From positions 1 to 30,735 of the forward strand of contig JAUCBJ010000346.1 of assembly GCA_032718475.1 (NCBI GenBank): 30,735 nucleotides of DNA, in the 5' to 3' direction. Below, in pieces: positions 9,664 through 17,627 of the stretch (its first letter is position 1; each line of letters opens with the position of its first letter). The DNA comes from Nemertoderma westbladi (lineage: Eukaryota; Xenacoelomorpha; Nemertodermatida; Nemertodermatidae). A program made the position numbers and the translations under genes. The notes beneath the pieces are model-generated. The model had not been told where the DNA came from. It ran no database searches and was given only the letters and a program-made list of their open reading frames with translations.

Positions 9664-11145
9664 ATGTCTGATACTAAGCAGAACCTGTCAGACAGTTTAT
9701 TAGATGTAACTATCTGCGACTCAGATAGAGGTGTAGAACCATCTAGTCATAAGTTCAGTTCACCTCCCACTGTGAGGAAGGTCATCCCTCCAGTAGTAAT
9801 AACAGAACCTAGGCTGGTCCAACATCGTAGGTCTATCATAGGCACTCGAGCTCAGGTCAAGCGGGACCAAGAAGCAGCAGAACAGCAACAACCCGCGAGC
9901 CAAGAACTTAGTTCTCAGCGGCCCAACAGCTCCAGTAGTGAGGATACTGTAGAGCTGACACCCGAGCGCGGAGCAAAGATGACGGATGCGGTTTATTCGG
10001 ATCCCCTTCTCATCCTTCCTGCAGCCGTACTCACTAGGTTATTGATTGCGGTGGAAGAACACCAGATCGATTGGGCGAGAAGTCAGCGATCAACTAAAGA
10101 TAGTTATGCGAGATACACGAGGGAAGAACTGAAGTCTATTGTCGAGTCGCAATGGAACTTCCCCGGACCCGGACTCCCATTTGATTTATCAGAAGCTGCC
10201 TGGGAAGACATACACCGGATGGGAGTAGCCAAGGAAACCATAGATCCAGCTGTGTGGAAGAGGTCCGCAGCCGGATACGCACAGGGATTCTTCAGCTCTA
10301 TGGAGCGATTAAAAGAACAACTGTTTCAACAACCTCAAGGACCTCAAGAGCAGGGATTGCTGCTTTATCAAGTTAGAGAAAGAATTCTACGAATCAGGCT
10401 AATATTATCGGCCTTTGAGGAGGCTTCTAAACGAAGACAAGACACGTCGTTGCAAGTTGCTGTAAAGACTTGGTTTCAACGGGCGAGTCTCCTGGTTCAA
10501 GGAACGGCTCAGTGGAAAGCCCAGCTAGAGGAGCGCTCAACCCATGGAGAATCCACAGATGCTACCTTTTCCCAAGTGGAAAGTGAAGCGACAGCAGAGA
10601 AACCGCATAAGAGGGATGCTATTGACATCTATCTGTCAGACTATCAGCGTTTCCTAGGAGATGAAGAGTTGAGGAGAAGGCTGGAGGGGCTTAGCCCTAA
10701 TAGTGAAGGAACCAAGCTTGTGCTGGACGCAATCGATGCGGAAATGTTAGCTGCGAACCAAGCTAAATTTGATGAACAACTCCGCATCGCTAAGGTTCAA
10801 GAAGAACAAGTAAAGAAAAAACGTATAGAAGATAGAAAGACAGCAGCAGCGGCAGTGGCAGCGGCAGAAGCGGATAGAAAAGCGGCAGAGGCAGCGGCAG
10901 AGGCAAAAGCGGCAGCGGCAGAGGCAAAAGCGGCAGCTGCGGCCGAAGCGGAAAGAAAAATAGCAGTAGCAGAAGCAGAACGGAGGGCATCGGAAGAGAC
11001 AACCCAACTAGAGTTGGAAAATCTTCAAGAGAGACAGGACAACTTTAATAAACAGTTAACAGCTAGTAATATGCAGATGATGAATCGATCTACTCCCAAA
11101 AGACAGGGATATACATCATCTGAGGAAGGCGATACCACATACTGA
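9664..11145 (+). CDS. Upstream ORF1 of the BEL/Pao element, 493 aa with coiled coil
   Basis: I do not recognise a named domain. The ATG at 9664 (ACAAACATGTCT) follows a non-coding leader. Residues 1-110 are Ser/Gln-rich and probably disordered. Residues ~110-340 are a folded-looking helical region with conserved-looking Trp (WNFPGPGLPF, AAWEDIH, VKTWFQRA). Residues ~360-465 are a strongly charged Ala/Lys/Glu helix, likely a long coiled coil with GCN-rich coding. The tail is Ser/Thr/Glu-rich. BEL/Pao Gag usually starts without such an ORF. The frame overlaps the Gag frame (+1) by 60 nt, and Gag has no ATG in its first ~160 codons, so ORF1 is probably the N-terminal part of an ORF1-Gag polyprotein made by +1 frameshifting. 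A sequence indel is the alternative. Confidence 0.8.
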   Translation: MSDTKQNLSDSLLDVTICDSDRGVEPSSHKFSSPPTVRKVIPPVVITEPRLVQHRRSIIGTRAQVKRDQEAAEQQQPASQELSSQRPNSSSSEDTVELTPERGAKMTDAVYSDPLLILPAAVLTRLLIAVEEHQIDWARSQRSTKDSYARYTREELKSIVESQWNFPGPGLPFDLSEAAWEDIHRMGVAKETIDPAVWKRSAAGYAQGFFSSMERLKEQLFQQPQGPQEQGLLLYQVRERILRIRLILSAFEEASKRRQDTSLQVAVKTWFQRASLLVQGTAQWKAQLEERSTHGESTDATFSQVESEATAEKPHKRDAIDIYLSDYQRFLGDEELRRRLEGLSPNSEGTKLVLDAIDAEMLAANQAKFDEQLRIAKVQEEQVKKKRIEDRKTAAAAVAAAEADRKAAEAAAEAKAAAAEAKAAAAAEAERKIAVAEAERRASEETTQLELENLQERQDNFNKQLTASNMQMMNRSTPKRQGYTSSEEGDTTY

Positions 11146-13126
11146 AGGCAAAGGAAATAGATCTCGTCTAAGCAGACGTAAAAGAACATTCCACCATCAG
11201 AAATTGCCTGATTTGCCTCCAGCTGTTAGAAGGCAACTAAATAACACCAACTTAGGTAGTACAGAGCCCACAGACCAAATAATTAAAATAGAAAGACTCC
11301 CTACTATAGTAGATGAGCCTGAAATAATTAGGCCTGTTCTTGAAATCACCCCTTCGGTGATAGACATACCTGTGCTCCCTGAAGCTACCTCTAAATTCCC
11401 TCTGCACAGCACTAAGCTACCTGTGCCCAGTAGAACTGCCCAGGAGACAGTTCAGGTCCTGGACCCCGAGCGAAATATTCATGATTTGTCGCCCGTTGTC
11501 CCTCGTCCGCCCGCTACAACGTTGGCGACTCCCGCTTCTGCGGTCGAATGGGTGGACGAGAGACGGCGGGGGATGGATCTCCTGCTCGGGCAGATGCAGG
11601 AGACTGTTCAGCAATTCAAGGGCACAGTAAGGGAAAGTAGACTAGAGTTGCAAGAAGTGCAGCAAAGTATCGCGCTCGAACGCGATAAATTAGTAAATGC
11701 ACAAAAGGGTATACCACCACCCTCGGTAACAATGTGTCAACCTGTTAGGCCTGAAGTATCTCATGCGCAAGGTGTGGAGCCTACACGCATATACACTGCT
11801 AGCGAAGTAGAAACTCCTATAGTGAACCCTATTAAGGGTAATTATAGACATGTTGATAATGACATTCCCTATAGACCTGATCATAATCCGAGAAATTTAT
11901 ATACCGATAACTCGATATTAAATAACACGATGGCCCAAGAAAGTTTTACGCGTCAAATGGCTAGAACCGAAGCCCGGCAAGCGGTGAAGGTGGGAGAGAT
12001 CGTCAAGTTCAATGGAGATGAGATGAAATGGTTACCTTTTAATGAATATTACAAAGATAACATACAGAACTCTGTACTATCTAATGGAGAGAAACTTAGA
12101 TTCCTCATCGAATGCTTGGAAGGATCTCCCAAGTTAATGGCGTTAAAGTTTATTGGACATCCAGACGGATTAAGACAAGTTTGGGATACACTTAACATCA
12201 GGTATGGTAATAGGAATAACATAGCTGGGTATTTGTATGCAAAGTTGGTAGCGCCCCGAAAGTTTATTAGCAGCGGAATTATAGAGTTTTCCGATGAGAT
12301 TCAGGAGATCTGCAGACAATTAGATTGGCTAGGTAAGTCTCATGAGTATCAGAACACTATGGTTATTAGAGCAGTAGCTTCTACTTTACCGAAGGGTGGA
12401 GTAGGTACACGCTGGGATAAGAAAGTGTTATATATGATGGAACAACAACGAAGAGACCCTACCATGGCTGATCTCATGTCATTCCTAGATGGAGAAGTGA
12501 AATTACAGCTCCTGAAACTGTCCAGAGAGAAGACACCGGAAAACAAGGTAAGTGAAAAACCCGTCGCTAGGAGAAAGGTAACACCAGTGTGTTATACAGA
12601 TGATGGCGAAAGCCAGACTTCTCAAGGAGAAGATAGCGGGAAGGACACTGATAGATCTTATTACGTGAATAAAATGCCTAAAGATCAGGTAAGTAAATTC
12701 AAGTCTCGAACAAATGACAGGAGAGAACAGGTAAGAAAAACTCCTCCTACGTCTCCCAAGAGAATTCACGTGAGAAAGCCCGAAGAAAAAGCAAGTGTAC
12801 ACAATGTGACTCAGAGTAAGGTGAGTAACATCAAACCGAAATGTGCGCTATGTGACGGGACCCATCGCTTAAATATGTGTGATGAATTTCTAAAGAAATC
12901 ATTAACTGAGAGACGTGAAGTCATGTGGGATAAGCGGTTATGTTATAATTGCCTCAGACAAGGACACCAACGGCGAACCTGTTACTCGGACATAAGGTGT
13001 GCAAAGTGTGGTGCGAAACATCATATCTTGTTGCACGCTGAATTCGAGCGAAATAGTCCGAATCAGGTAAGTGATTCCGAACTACATGTCCAATTCAGTG
13101 ATGTGAACGACACTGATCAATCTTAG
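11084..13126 (+). CDS. gag: BEL/Pao Gag (capsid and nucleocapsid)
   Basis: Structural protein that packages the RNA. The frame is open from 11084, but its first ATG is at 11573, so translation likely enters from ORF1. 11084-11200 encodes a basic stretch (Ser/Arg/Lys-rich). A DUF1759-like core lies at about 11990-12470 (VKFNGDEMKWLPFNEYY; GEKLRFLIECLEGSPKLMAL). A charged linker leads to three zinc knuckles: CX2CX3HX4C (about 12841), CX2CX4HX4C in LCYNCLRQGHQRRTC (about 12936), and CX2CX3HX4H ending HILLH (about 12994-13035). This order is typical of BEL/Pao. It ends at TAG 13124-13126, after which the same frame continues as protease. The linker and knuckle region contains repeated Gln/Lys-Val-Ser codons that are also splice donor consensus sites. 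Confidence 0.92.
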   Translation: MDLLPKDRDIHHLRKAIPHTEGKGNRSRLSRRKRTFHHQKLPDLPPAVRRQLNNTNLGSTEPTDQIIKIERLPTIVDEPEIIRPVLEITPSVIDIPVLPEATSKFPLHSTKLPVPSRTAQETVQVLDPERNIHDLSPVVPRPPATTLATPASAVEWVDERRRGMDLLLGQMQETVQQFKGTVRESRLELQEVQQSIALERDKLVNAQKGIPPPSVTMCQPVRPEVSHAQGVEPTRIYTASEVETPIVNPIKGNYRHVDNDIPYRPDHNPRNLYTDNSILNNTMAQESFTRQMARTEARQAVKVGEIVKFNGDEMKWLPFNEYYKDNIQNSVLSNGEKLRFLIECLEGSPKLMALKFIGHPDGLRQVWDTLNIRYGNRNNIAGYLYAKLVAPRKFISSGIIEFSDEIQEICRQLDWLGKSHEYQNTMVIRAVASTLPKGGVGTRWDKKVLYMMEQQRRDPTMADLMSFLDGEVKLQLLKLSREKTPENKVSEKPVARRKVTPVCYTDDGESQTSQGEDSGKDTDRSYYVNKMPKDQVSKFKSRTNDRREQVRKTPPTSPKRIHVRKPEEKASVHNVTQSKVSNIKPKCALCDGTHRLNMCDEFLKKSLTERREVMWDKRLCYNCLRQGHQRRTCYSDIRCAKCGAKHHILLHAEFERNSPNQVSDSELHVQFSDVNDTDQS

Positions 13127-13855
13127 ATGGAAGGATTCTATACGGACGAGTTCTCCGACGAAAACGAATCCTGTTACATGATAAATACCGCAGTGTATCG
13201 AGCACTCACATATGAAAAAGATACCGACAGCGACCTCACTCTAACTACTTCTGAACGACAACCATCTTGGAAAGAGCCATCTTCCAATGTAGGGATCCGA
13301 GAGTTTCCTGTGGTGCAAGTAAGGGTTCACGGACCTAAGAGGAGTTATGTAGTGAACGCCCTCCTGGACTCCGGTAGCACAGGAACATTCATCGATAAAG
13401 AACTAGCCGAAGTCATCTTTGCTGGACAACCCAAGTTCCGAACCAAGCTAAACATGTCAGGAATCATGCAAGTTTGGAAATCTACAGTAACAGCTGATTA
13501 TTATGTAGGCGCGTTGTCCACCCCCCAGGACGAACTAGGAGAACATAGCATAAGGTCAGTGAAAATGGTGGCTATAAAGAACTTCGCTACTACTCAAGCA
13601 GACCTTTATAATTGGGAAGAGGATGAGAGCATCCAACATCTTAACATACCTCGATTCCAGACTGATTATCCTGGAGTGCAAATACTCATCGGCCAAAACG
13701 CGCATGAGGCGCTGGAGACATTAGAGAAACGACCTGCTCAACCGCAGCCACTACAGACCTATGCGGTAAGAACTAGAGTAGGTTGGTACCTTACTGGACC
13801 TTCCCGTAGAACGCTCAGGGAAAGACTGCTTCAAGATCGCGTCTGCCAGGTGAGT
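12331..13855 (+). promoter_or_regulatory. Cluster of consensus 5' splice donor sites
   Basis: AGGTRAGT occurs at 12331, 12546, 12687, 12819, 13065 and 13848, and CAG|GTAAGA at 12728. Five of the six 8-mers, and the 12728 site, have the same phase (0) and encode [Gln/Lys]-Val-Ser (or Val-Arg). Function is not shown by the sequence: spliced subgenomic RNAs or U1 binding are possible. Confidence 0.5.
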
Positions 13856-14578
13856 GAATGGGAAGATGATACTAGTGAGGGAGACGACCCAACTGAGGGA
13901 ACACCACACTCCTCAGATAATGACAATCTTAGCTCCAATGTAGATCAATGGAGATATTGCCCCAAGAAGTTTAATCCAACGGACATCGCTTCCAGAGGAG
14001 CAACTCCTCAAGAACTGACAGATACTATAGACCGGTTAGGTGAACCCGACTTCCTGAGTAAGGAGAATGAATGGCCTCCCCATCTTACTCCGACTGAGAT
14101 TAGACCAGCCAAGGGAGCGGAGAAAGTTAAACCTAAAACCCGGACGGGTGGAGCGGAGTTATTTGAACCCGGGATAGATCTGTCGGTATTGCATATTGCC
14201 AGGGATGACGCCGTGGATCTGGACCTCCCCACCGCGAGTGGATCCTTCATGAAGATCAGAGAGAGCGATTGGAGCTCTGGAACATCAGACGTCTCGCAGG
14301 GACTCTCACCTCTCCTGCAGAGAGCGACGGACCACTATAGCTCCTGGAATCGGCTTTGTGACGCCGCCATATACTTTGAGCGATGTTTCTATCGTCACTA
14401 TTCCAGGACGAAGAGGAAACCTGAAATTGTATTCAGGATGCAGCGACTCAATCATCCAGTCGGTCGTTTGTGTTTACCGGAAGGGAATGGAGGACTCTCC
14501 GGAAACTGTGGAAGGCAAGATTCTCATCCCACGACCACCTCCCTAATCCTTCAAACATCTAGGGACTCCATAACGTAA
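13127..14578 (+). CDS. BEL/Pao protease with in-frame remnants of pol
   Basis: Continues the Gag frame after one TAG. An acidic start leads to an aspartic protease of the DUF1758 type: VRVHGPKRSYVVNALLDSGS with the catalytic DSGS at residues 81-84, and the later RTRVGWYLTG motif that closes this region in BEL/Pao. The reverse transcriptase fingers and palm that should follow are absent: no LDYADD-type motif. Instead, after an acidic linker, residues 275-291 (WRYCPKKFNPTDIASRG) match the RNase H end of BEL/Pao pol, followed by FLSKENEWPP. Integrase zinc-binding and catalytic residues are not seen. The last ~80 residues (NHPVGRLCLPEG) may be the far C-terminus of integrase. The reading frame stays open across the deletions. 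It cannot reverse transcribe on its own. Confidence 0.85.
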   Translation: MEGFYTDEFSDENESCYMINTAVYRALTYEKDTDSDLTLTTSERQPSWKEPSSNVGIREFPVVQVRVHGPKRSYVVNALLDSGSTGTFIDKELAEVIFAGQPKFRTKLNMSGIMQVWKSTVTADYYVGALSTPQDELGEHSIRSVKMVAIKNFATTQADLYNWEEDESIQHLNIPRFQTDYPGVQILIGQNAHEALETLEKRPAQPQPLQTYAVRTRVGWYLTGPSRRTLRERLLQDRVCQVSEWEDDTSEGDDPTEGTPHSSDNDNLSSNVDQWRYCPKKFNPTDIASRGATPQELTDTIDRLGEPDFLSKENEWPPHLTPTEIRPAKGAEKVKPKTRTGGAELFEPGIDLSVLHIARDDAVDLDLPTASGSFMKIRESDWSSGTSDVSQGLSPLLQRATDHYSSWNRLCDAAIYFERCFYRHYSRTKRKPEIVFRMQRLNHPVGRLCLPEGNGGLSGNCGRQDSHPTTTSLILQTSRDSIT

Positions 14579-15104
14579 CAACATATGGAGTGGGTGTGTG
14601 ACTCTATTATTTTATATTATTTTATTATTTTTATATTTCTGTATGTATTACTATGTAATTTTATTATAATCGTTTTCTTTAATTTTATTCAGTAGAATGT
14701 TATTTTAGCGATTATTTAGTAGATTAGTGCAATATATATTCGCGTTTATTACTTAATTACGTATGTATTATATTTAGTGCGACGGCAAGGGATAATTCTT
14801 TTCTCTTTCCTTACTGTCCGTATCATATTATAAATACGTGACTACAGTAAGATGAAATGTCCGTACTTATTAAAGTACAATAAAGCCACTACTATATTCA
14901 AGTATTATTGGTAGGCAGAGTATTAGGAATGCAAAGTTCAGATCCTCGTGTCTCGGCTAAACCAAGCTCTGGGTAGACCTTGGAAACGACTTGCCTCTTC
15001 ACACTGACATTGCTTCGTGCGATATTGCTCTCATACCGTATATTAAATAATACATATAGTAGCGTGATGTCCCTTTAACAGTAGCGTATAACGCAAAATA
15101 AATC

Positions 15105-15440
15105 TGTTAAACCCTTTGACCATCTGTAATTCTAGTCGATTAAGATATCGTGGCACCCACCGATATACTTGAAAGACAAATTATAGAATCAGTGGTTAAC
15201 GTCCCCAGACAAGTTCTGAAATAAACTGGTGCCCATCCTAAATATTAATTATTAATATTTACAAAATCTGTCAAATTTTAGATCCTTTAACATTCTAGTC
15301 GATTAAGATATCGTAGCATTTACCGATATTCTTAAAAAGACAATTTTCATAGAATTAAGGATCTTGTGTCCCCAGACATGTTCTAGAATCAAAATATGTC
15401 AATTTAATTATCAAATAATAAAATTTCAGGGAATAAATTT
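15105..15440 (+). repeat. 163-bp tandem duplication in the 3' region
   Basis: ATTCTAGTCGATTAAGATAT begins at 15129 and 15292. Each copy continues with ACCGATAT.CTT, AAAGACAA, and GTCCCCAGACA..TTCT. Copies are diverged. The spacing equals that of the array at 1500-2115, but the sequence is unrelated. Confidence 0.75.
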
Positions 15441-16032
15441 AAATTCATGCCTTTTAATGAATTTAATAAATTGCCATTTTTACGCAATTTATAACATTCC
15501 CAAAATTCCATTAATTAATAGATCAAGGGAGCGGAGATTTATCTTATTATGCGTATGAGTGTGCGAAAGTCTCCCAAACATAGCCAATAGCCGATAAAAT
15601 TCATAAAGCCATGTATAAAACAGGACATTGACCATTAAAGAATTACTATTAAATAACATCCCAGAGCTGTATGCATTGGAATTACCCTAATTCTACCGCT
15701 AGCTTTGCATAATGTCACCATAGCAACAACCACGCTAGAATTAGAATTGAGTTAAAAGAACAATAGAAAGCTTGTCCCATTGAATAGCATAGGGAATAAA
15801 TAGCGCACTGCTAGTATCCAAGGATACATGATAATAACGTGACATTCTGGAAGGCACTGACTAACGGACAAGTGACCCGAGTGTGTGTAATTTGTGACGA
15901 GTTGTGTGTGTGGTATTTGTGAGTTTATAGGCGAATGTTACTACTAAGGTGTGTTTACAGTAGCGAGTCGCAATTGTGAAAGTAACCCTAACTCTCCAGT
16001 AAGAACCTGAGGTGTATCTAAGCCTTTGGGAC

Positions 16033-16138
16033 GGACAGTCGAGTGACTTGTGCCGGTTGTCGTTGTCGTTGTGCGGCTACGTCGTTGGCGAAAGTACAGC
16101 GGCGACGACACATCGGTGCTGAGGATCTCGCACTGTCC
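16033..16138 (+). other. Long imperfect GC-rich hairpin
   Basis: GGACAGTCGAG (16033-16043) pairs with CTCGCACTGTCC (16127-16138) with one bulge, and inner GTCGTTGTCG-type sequence can pair with the CGGCGACGAC stretch. It may be a structured RNA element for export or packaging; no family is recognised. Confidence 0.35.
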
Positions 16139-16196
16139 GGGGGCTGATTGGGGTAGGCAGCGACGCTCGCTAGCCTAAATATAAACTCATTATAAT

Positions 16197-16626
16197 ATGG
16201 ATAAACTCATATATAGCAGATATGACGGAGTTGATAGAAGATGGTCTTGGTATCGGGGAGCGACATACTCTACTTTCAAACGTTTGTTGATAGCTTGATA
16301 CGCGGTGATACTAGTCCAACTACTACGAAGGATGATGGTCGTTATATCGAACCTACGATTTCCTGGAAGTACTTACGCGTGAATTGGACTATGGAAAATT
16401 CACCGCTCGCTACACGCATTGTAATGGTATGTATATGGACTTCTTAACCATTGGCCATTCTATCGATTTACACGATACGGACTATGTCGAACATATCCTA
16501 CCCAGAGGAGTCGAAACGATAAACCAAAATTCTAATGCGAAAATCCTATTCGAAATCGACTCGAAAGAAAAGACATTAAAGAAACAAATAAACGCGGTAA
16601 CTCCAACATATATTTGGAATTCTTGA
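16197..16626 (+). pseudogene. Possible decayed ORF in the 3' region
   Basis: Three overlapping frames, each about 30-95 codons, run in sequence: ATG at 16197 to a stop near 16296, 16241-16447, then 16336-16626. The last ends with a charged Lys-rich helix and a Trp (TYIWNS). Composition is less AT-rich than the flanks. They could be one gene broken by two frameshifts, or chance. I recognise no domain; an env or accessory gene is only a guess. Confidence 0.3.
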
Positions 16627-17105
16627 TAGAAGCATTGTAACAACAAATAAATATCATCCGCGTTTCTCCTTCAAGACGTGCGTCTTTGGTATTATTACGA
16701 TAAATGCCCTAGACCCAGCCAATAAACGGAAAGACATAAACATCCACGGAAACGTTGTGTTAAACACAGTTGTGTTCGTTATATTTACTGGAGTTTTGAG
16801 CGAAACTTGTTTGACGTATCACCTATGCTCACTCGGCTCGAACGATCCTGGAGTAAACCTACGATCAGAGTCCCGGAATACTCGGTCAAACCTCCTCATT
16901 CCTTAGTTGGACCTCAGACCTGCGATCCTGGTGGTGTCGCGGATCCTCGCGGACTGTATTCACTGTTCAAAGATCTAGTGCTACCCTAACAATTACTCGG
17001 TAACACTCCGACAGTGATTTCTAGCTAGCCGCCCATCTTACCTAGCTGGATTGTGACGCGGACACCTAATATCACTATCCCACCGTATGGTCGTCCCCGT
17101 TTAAC

Positions 17106-17142
17106 GCGATACAACCCTTCATCAAGGTGAAGGAGAGCGTTG
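17106..17142 (+). other. Small hairpin in the 3' region
   Basis: TACAAC...GTTGTA outside CCTTC...GAAGG forms a two-part stem. It is followed at 17208 by AAACGTAAGT, a donor-like sequence. No function assigned. Confidence 0.3.
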
Positions 17143-17246
17143 TACGAAACGAGTTAAACGCTATTCTATAAAGATCAAAAAAGAAATCTGCGTTTGTTCA
17201 GATAAACGTAAGTTATAACAGTAAGTCCAATCGATAAACGAATTAG

Positions 17247-17549
17247 CCTTATCTCAGTTCGATTGGTAAATCTCGAATCTCTAAGAAGATATCAAGCTTA
17301 GAAAACCCTATTCTCTGCGAGAGTTTTGGACGAACGTATCCCATGACAAGCGGAGGAAAATCAGCTCGAGGAGAAGCATATCGAACTGGACGAGACACCG
17401 ACCGTAAACCCAAACCTTCTAATGCAATTGTATTGCACCCTTTACCCAGGAGTTATAGCCTTCCTAGTAAAGTGGCTCGCCCCAAAGAGAAAAGGACTCT
17501 GGCTAGCCTCAAAAAACTGCGTAAACGCCGTCTGCGTAAGAAAGGCTAA
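17247..17549 (+). CDS. Small very basic ORF before the 3' LTR
   Basis: The frame is open from 17247 and its ATG is at 17343, giving 68 aa. The product is rich in Arg, Lys, Pro and Ser, and ends in a dense basic run (KKLRKRRLRKKG) like a nuclear or RNA-binding signal. There is a good acceptor-like TTATCTCAG at 17249-17257, so it might be a spliced exon, but phase-0 donors joined there would run into a stop within four codons. It lies 78 bp before the right LTR, the place where accessory proteins are found in complex retroelements. No homolog is recognised; it may be chance. Confidence 0.4.
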   Translation, partial: PYLSSIGKSRISKKISSLENPILCESFGRTYPMTSGGKSARGEAYRTGRDTDRKPKPSNAIVLHPLPRSYSLPSKVARPKEKRTLASLKKLRKRRLRKKG

Positions 17550-17619
17550 CTGTTTAGAGTATCTTTATATTTTAGAAACTGTGATTTGTTATATTTTATA
17601 GACTTAAATCCCATTTTCT

Positions 17620-17627
17620 GGGAGCGG
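17620..17627 (+). promoter_or_regulatory. Putative polypurine tract (GGGAGCGG)
   Basis: Purine run with one C directly before the TG of the 3' LTR, the usual site for plus-strand priming. It is short. Confidence 0.5.

Larger units (their letters stand above)
14579..16196 (+). other. Proximal 3' region of the element, no gene seen
   Basis: AT-rich, full of stops. It contains a two-copy tandem repeat at 15105-15440, followed from about 15850 by GC-richer sequence and a structured hairpin at 16033-16138. This is where pol or an env-like gene would sit in longer elements. Confidence 0.5.

Noticed and set aside
10747-11007. Minus-strand Cys/Arg/Phe-rich and Leu/Pro-rich open frames
   Set aside because: They are antisense reflections of the GCN-rich coiled-coil coding part of ORF1.
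14900-14990. Possible tRNA or SINE B box (AGTTCAGATCC)
   Set aside because: No A box at proper distance and no cloverleaf that I can fold.
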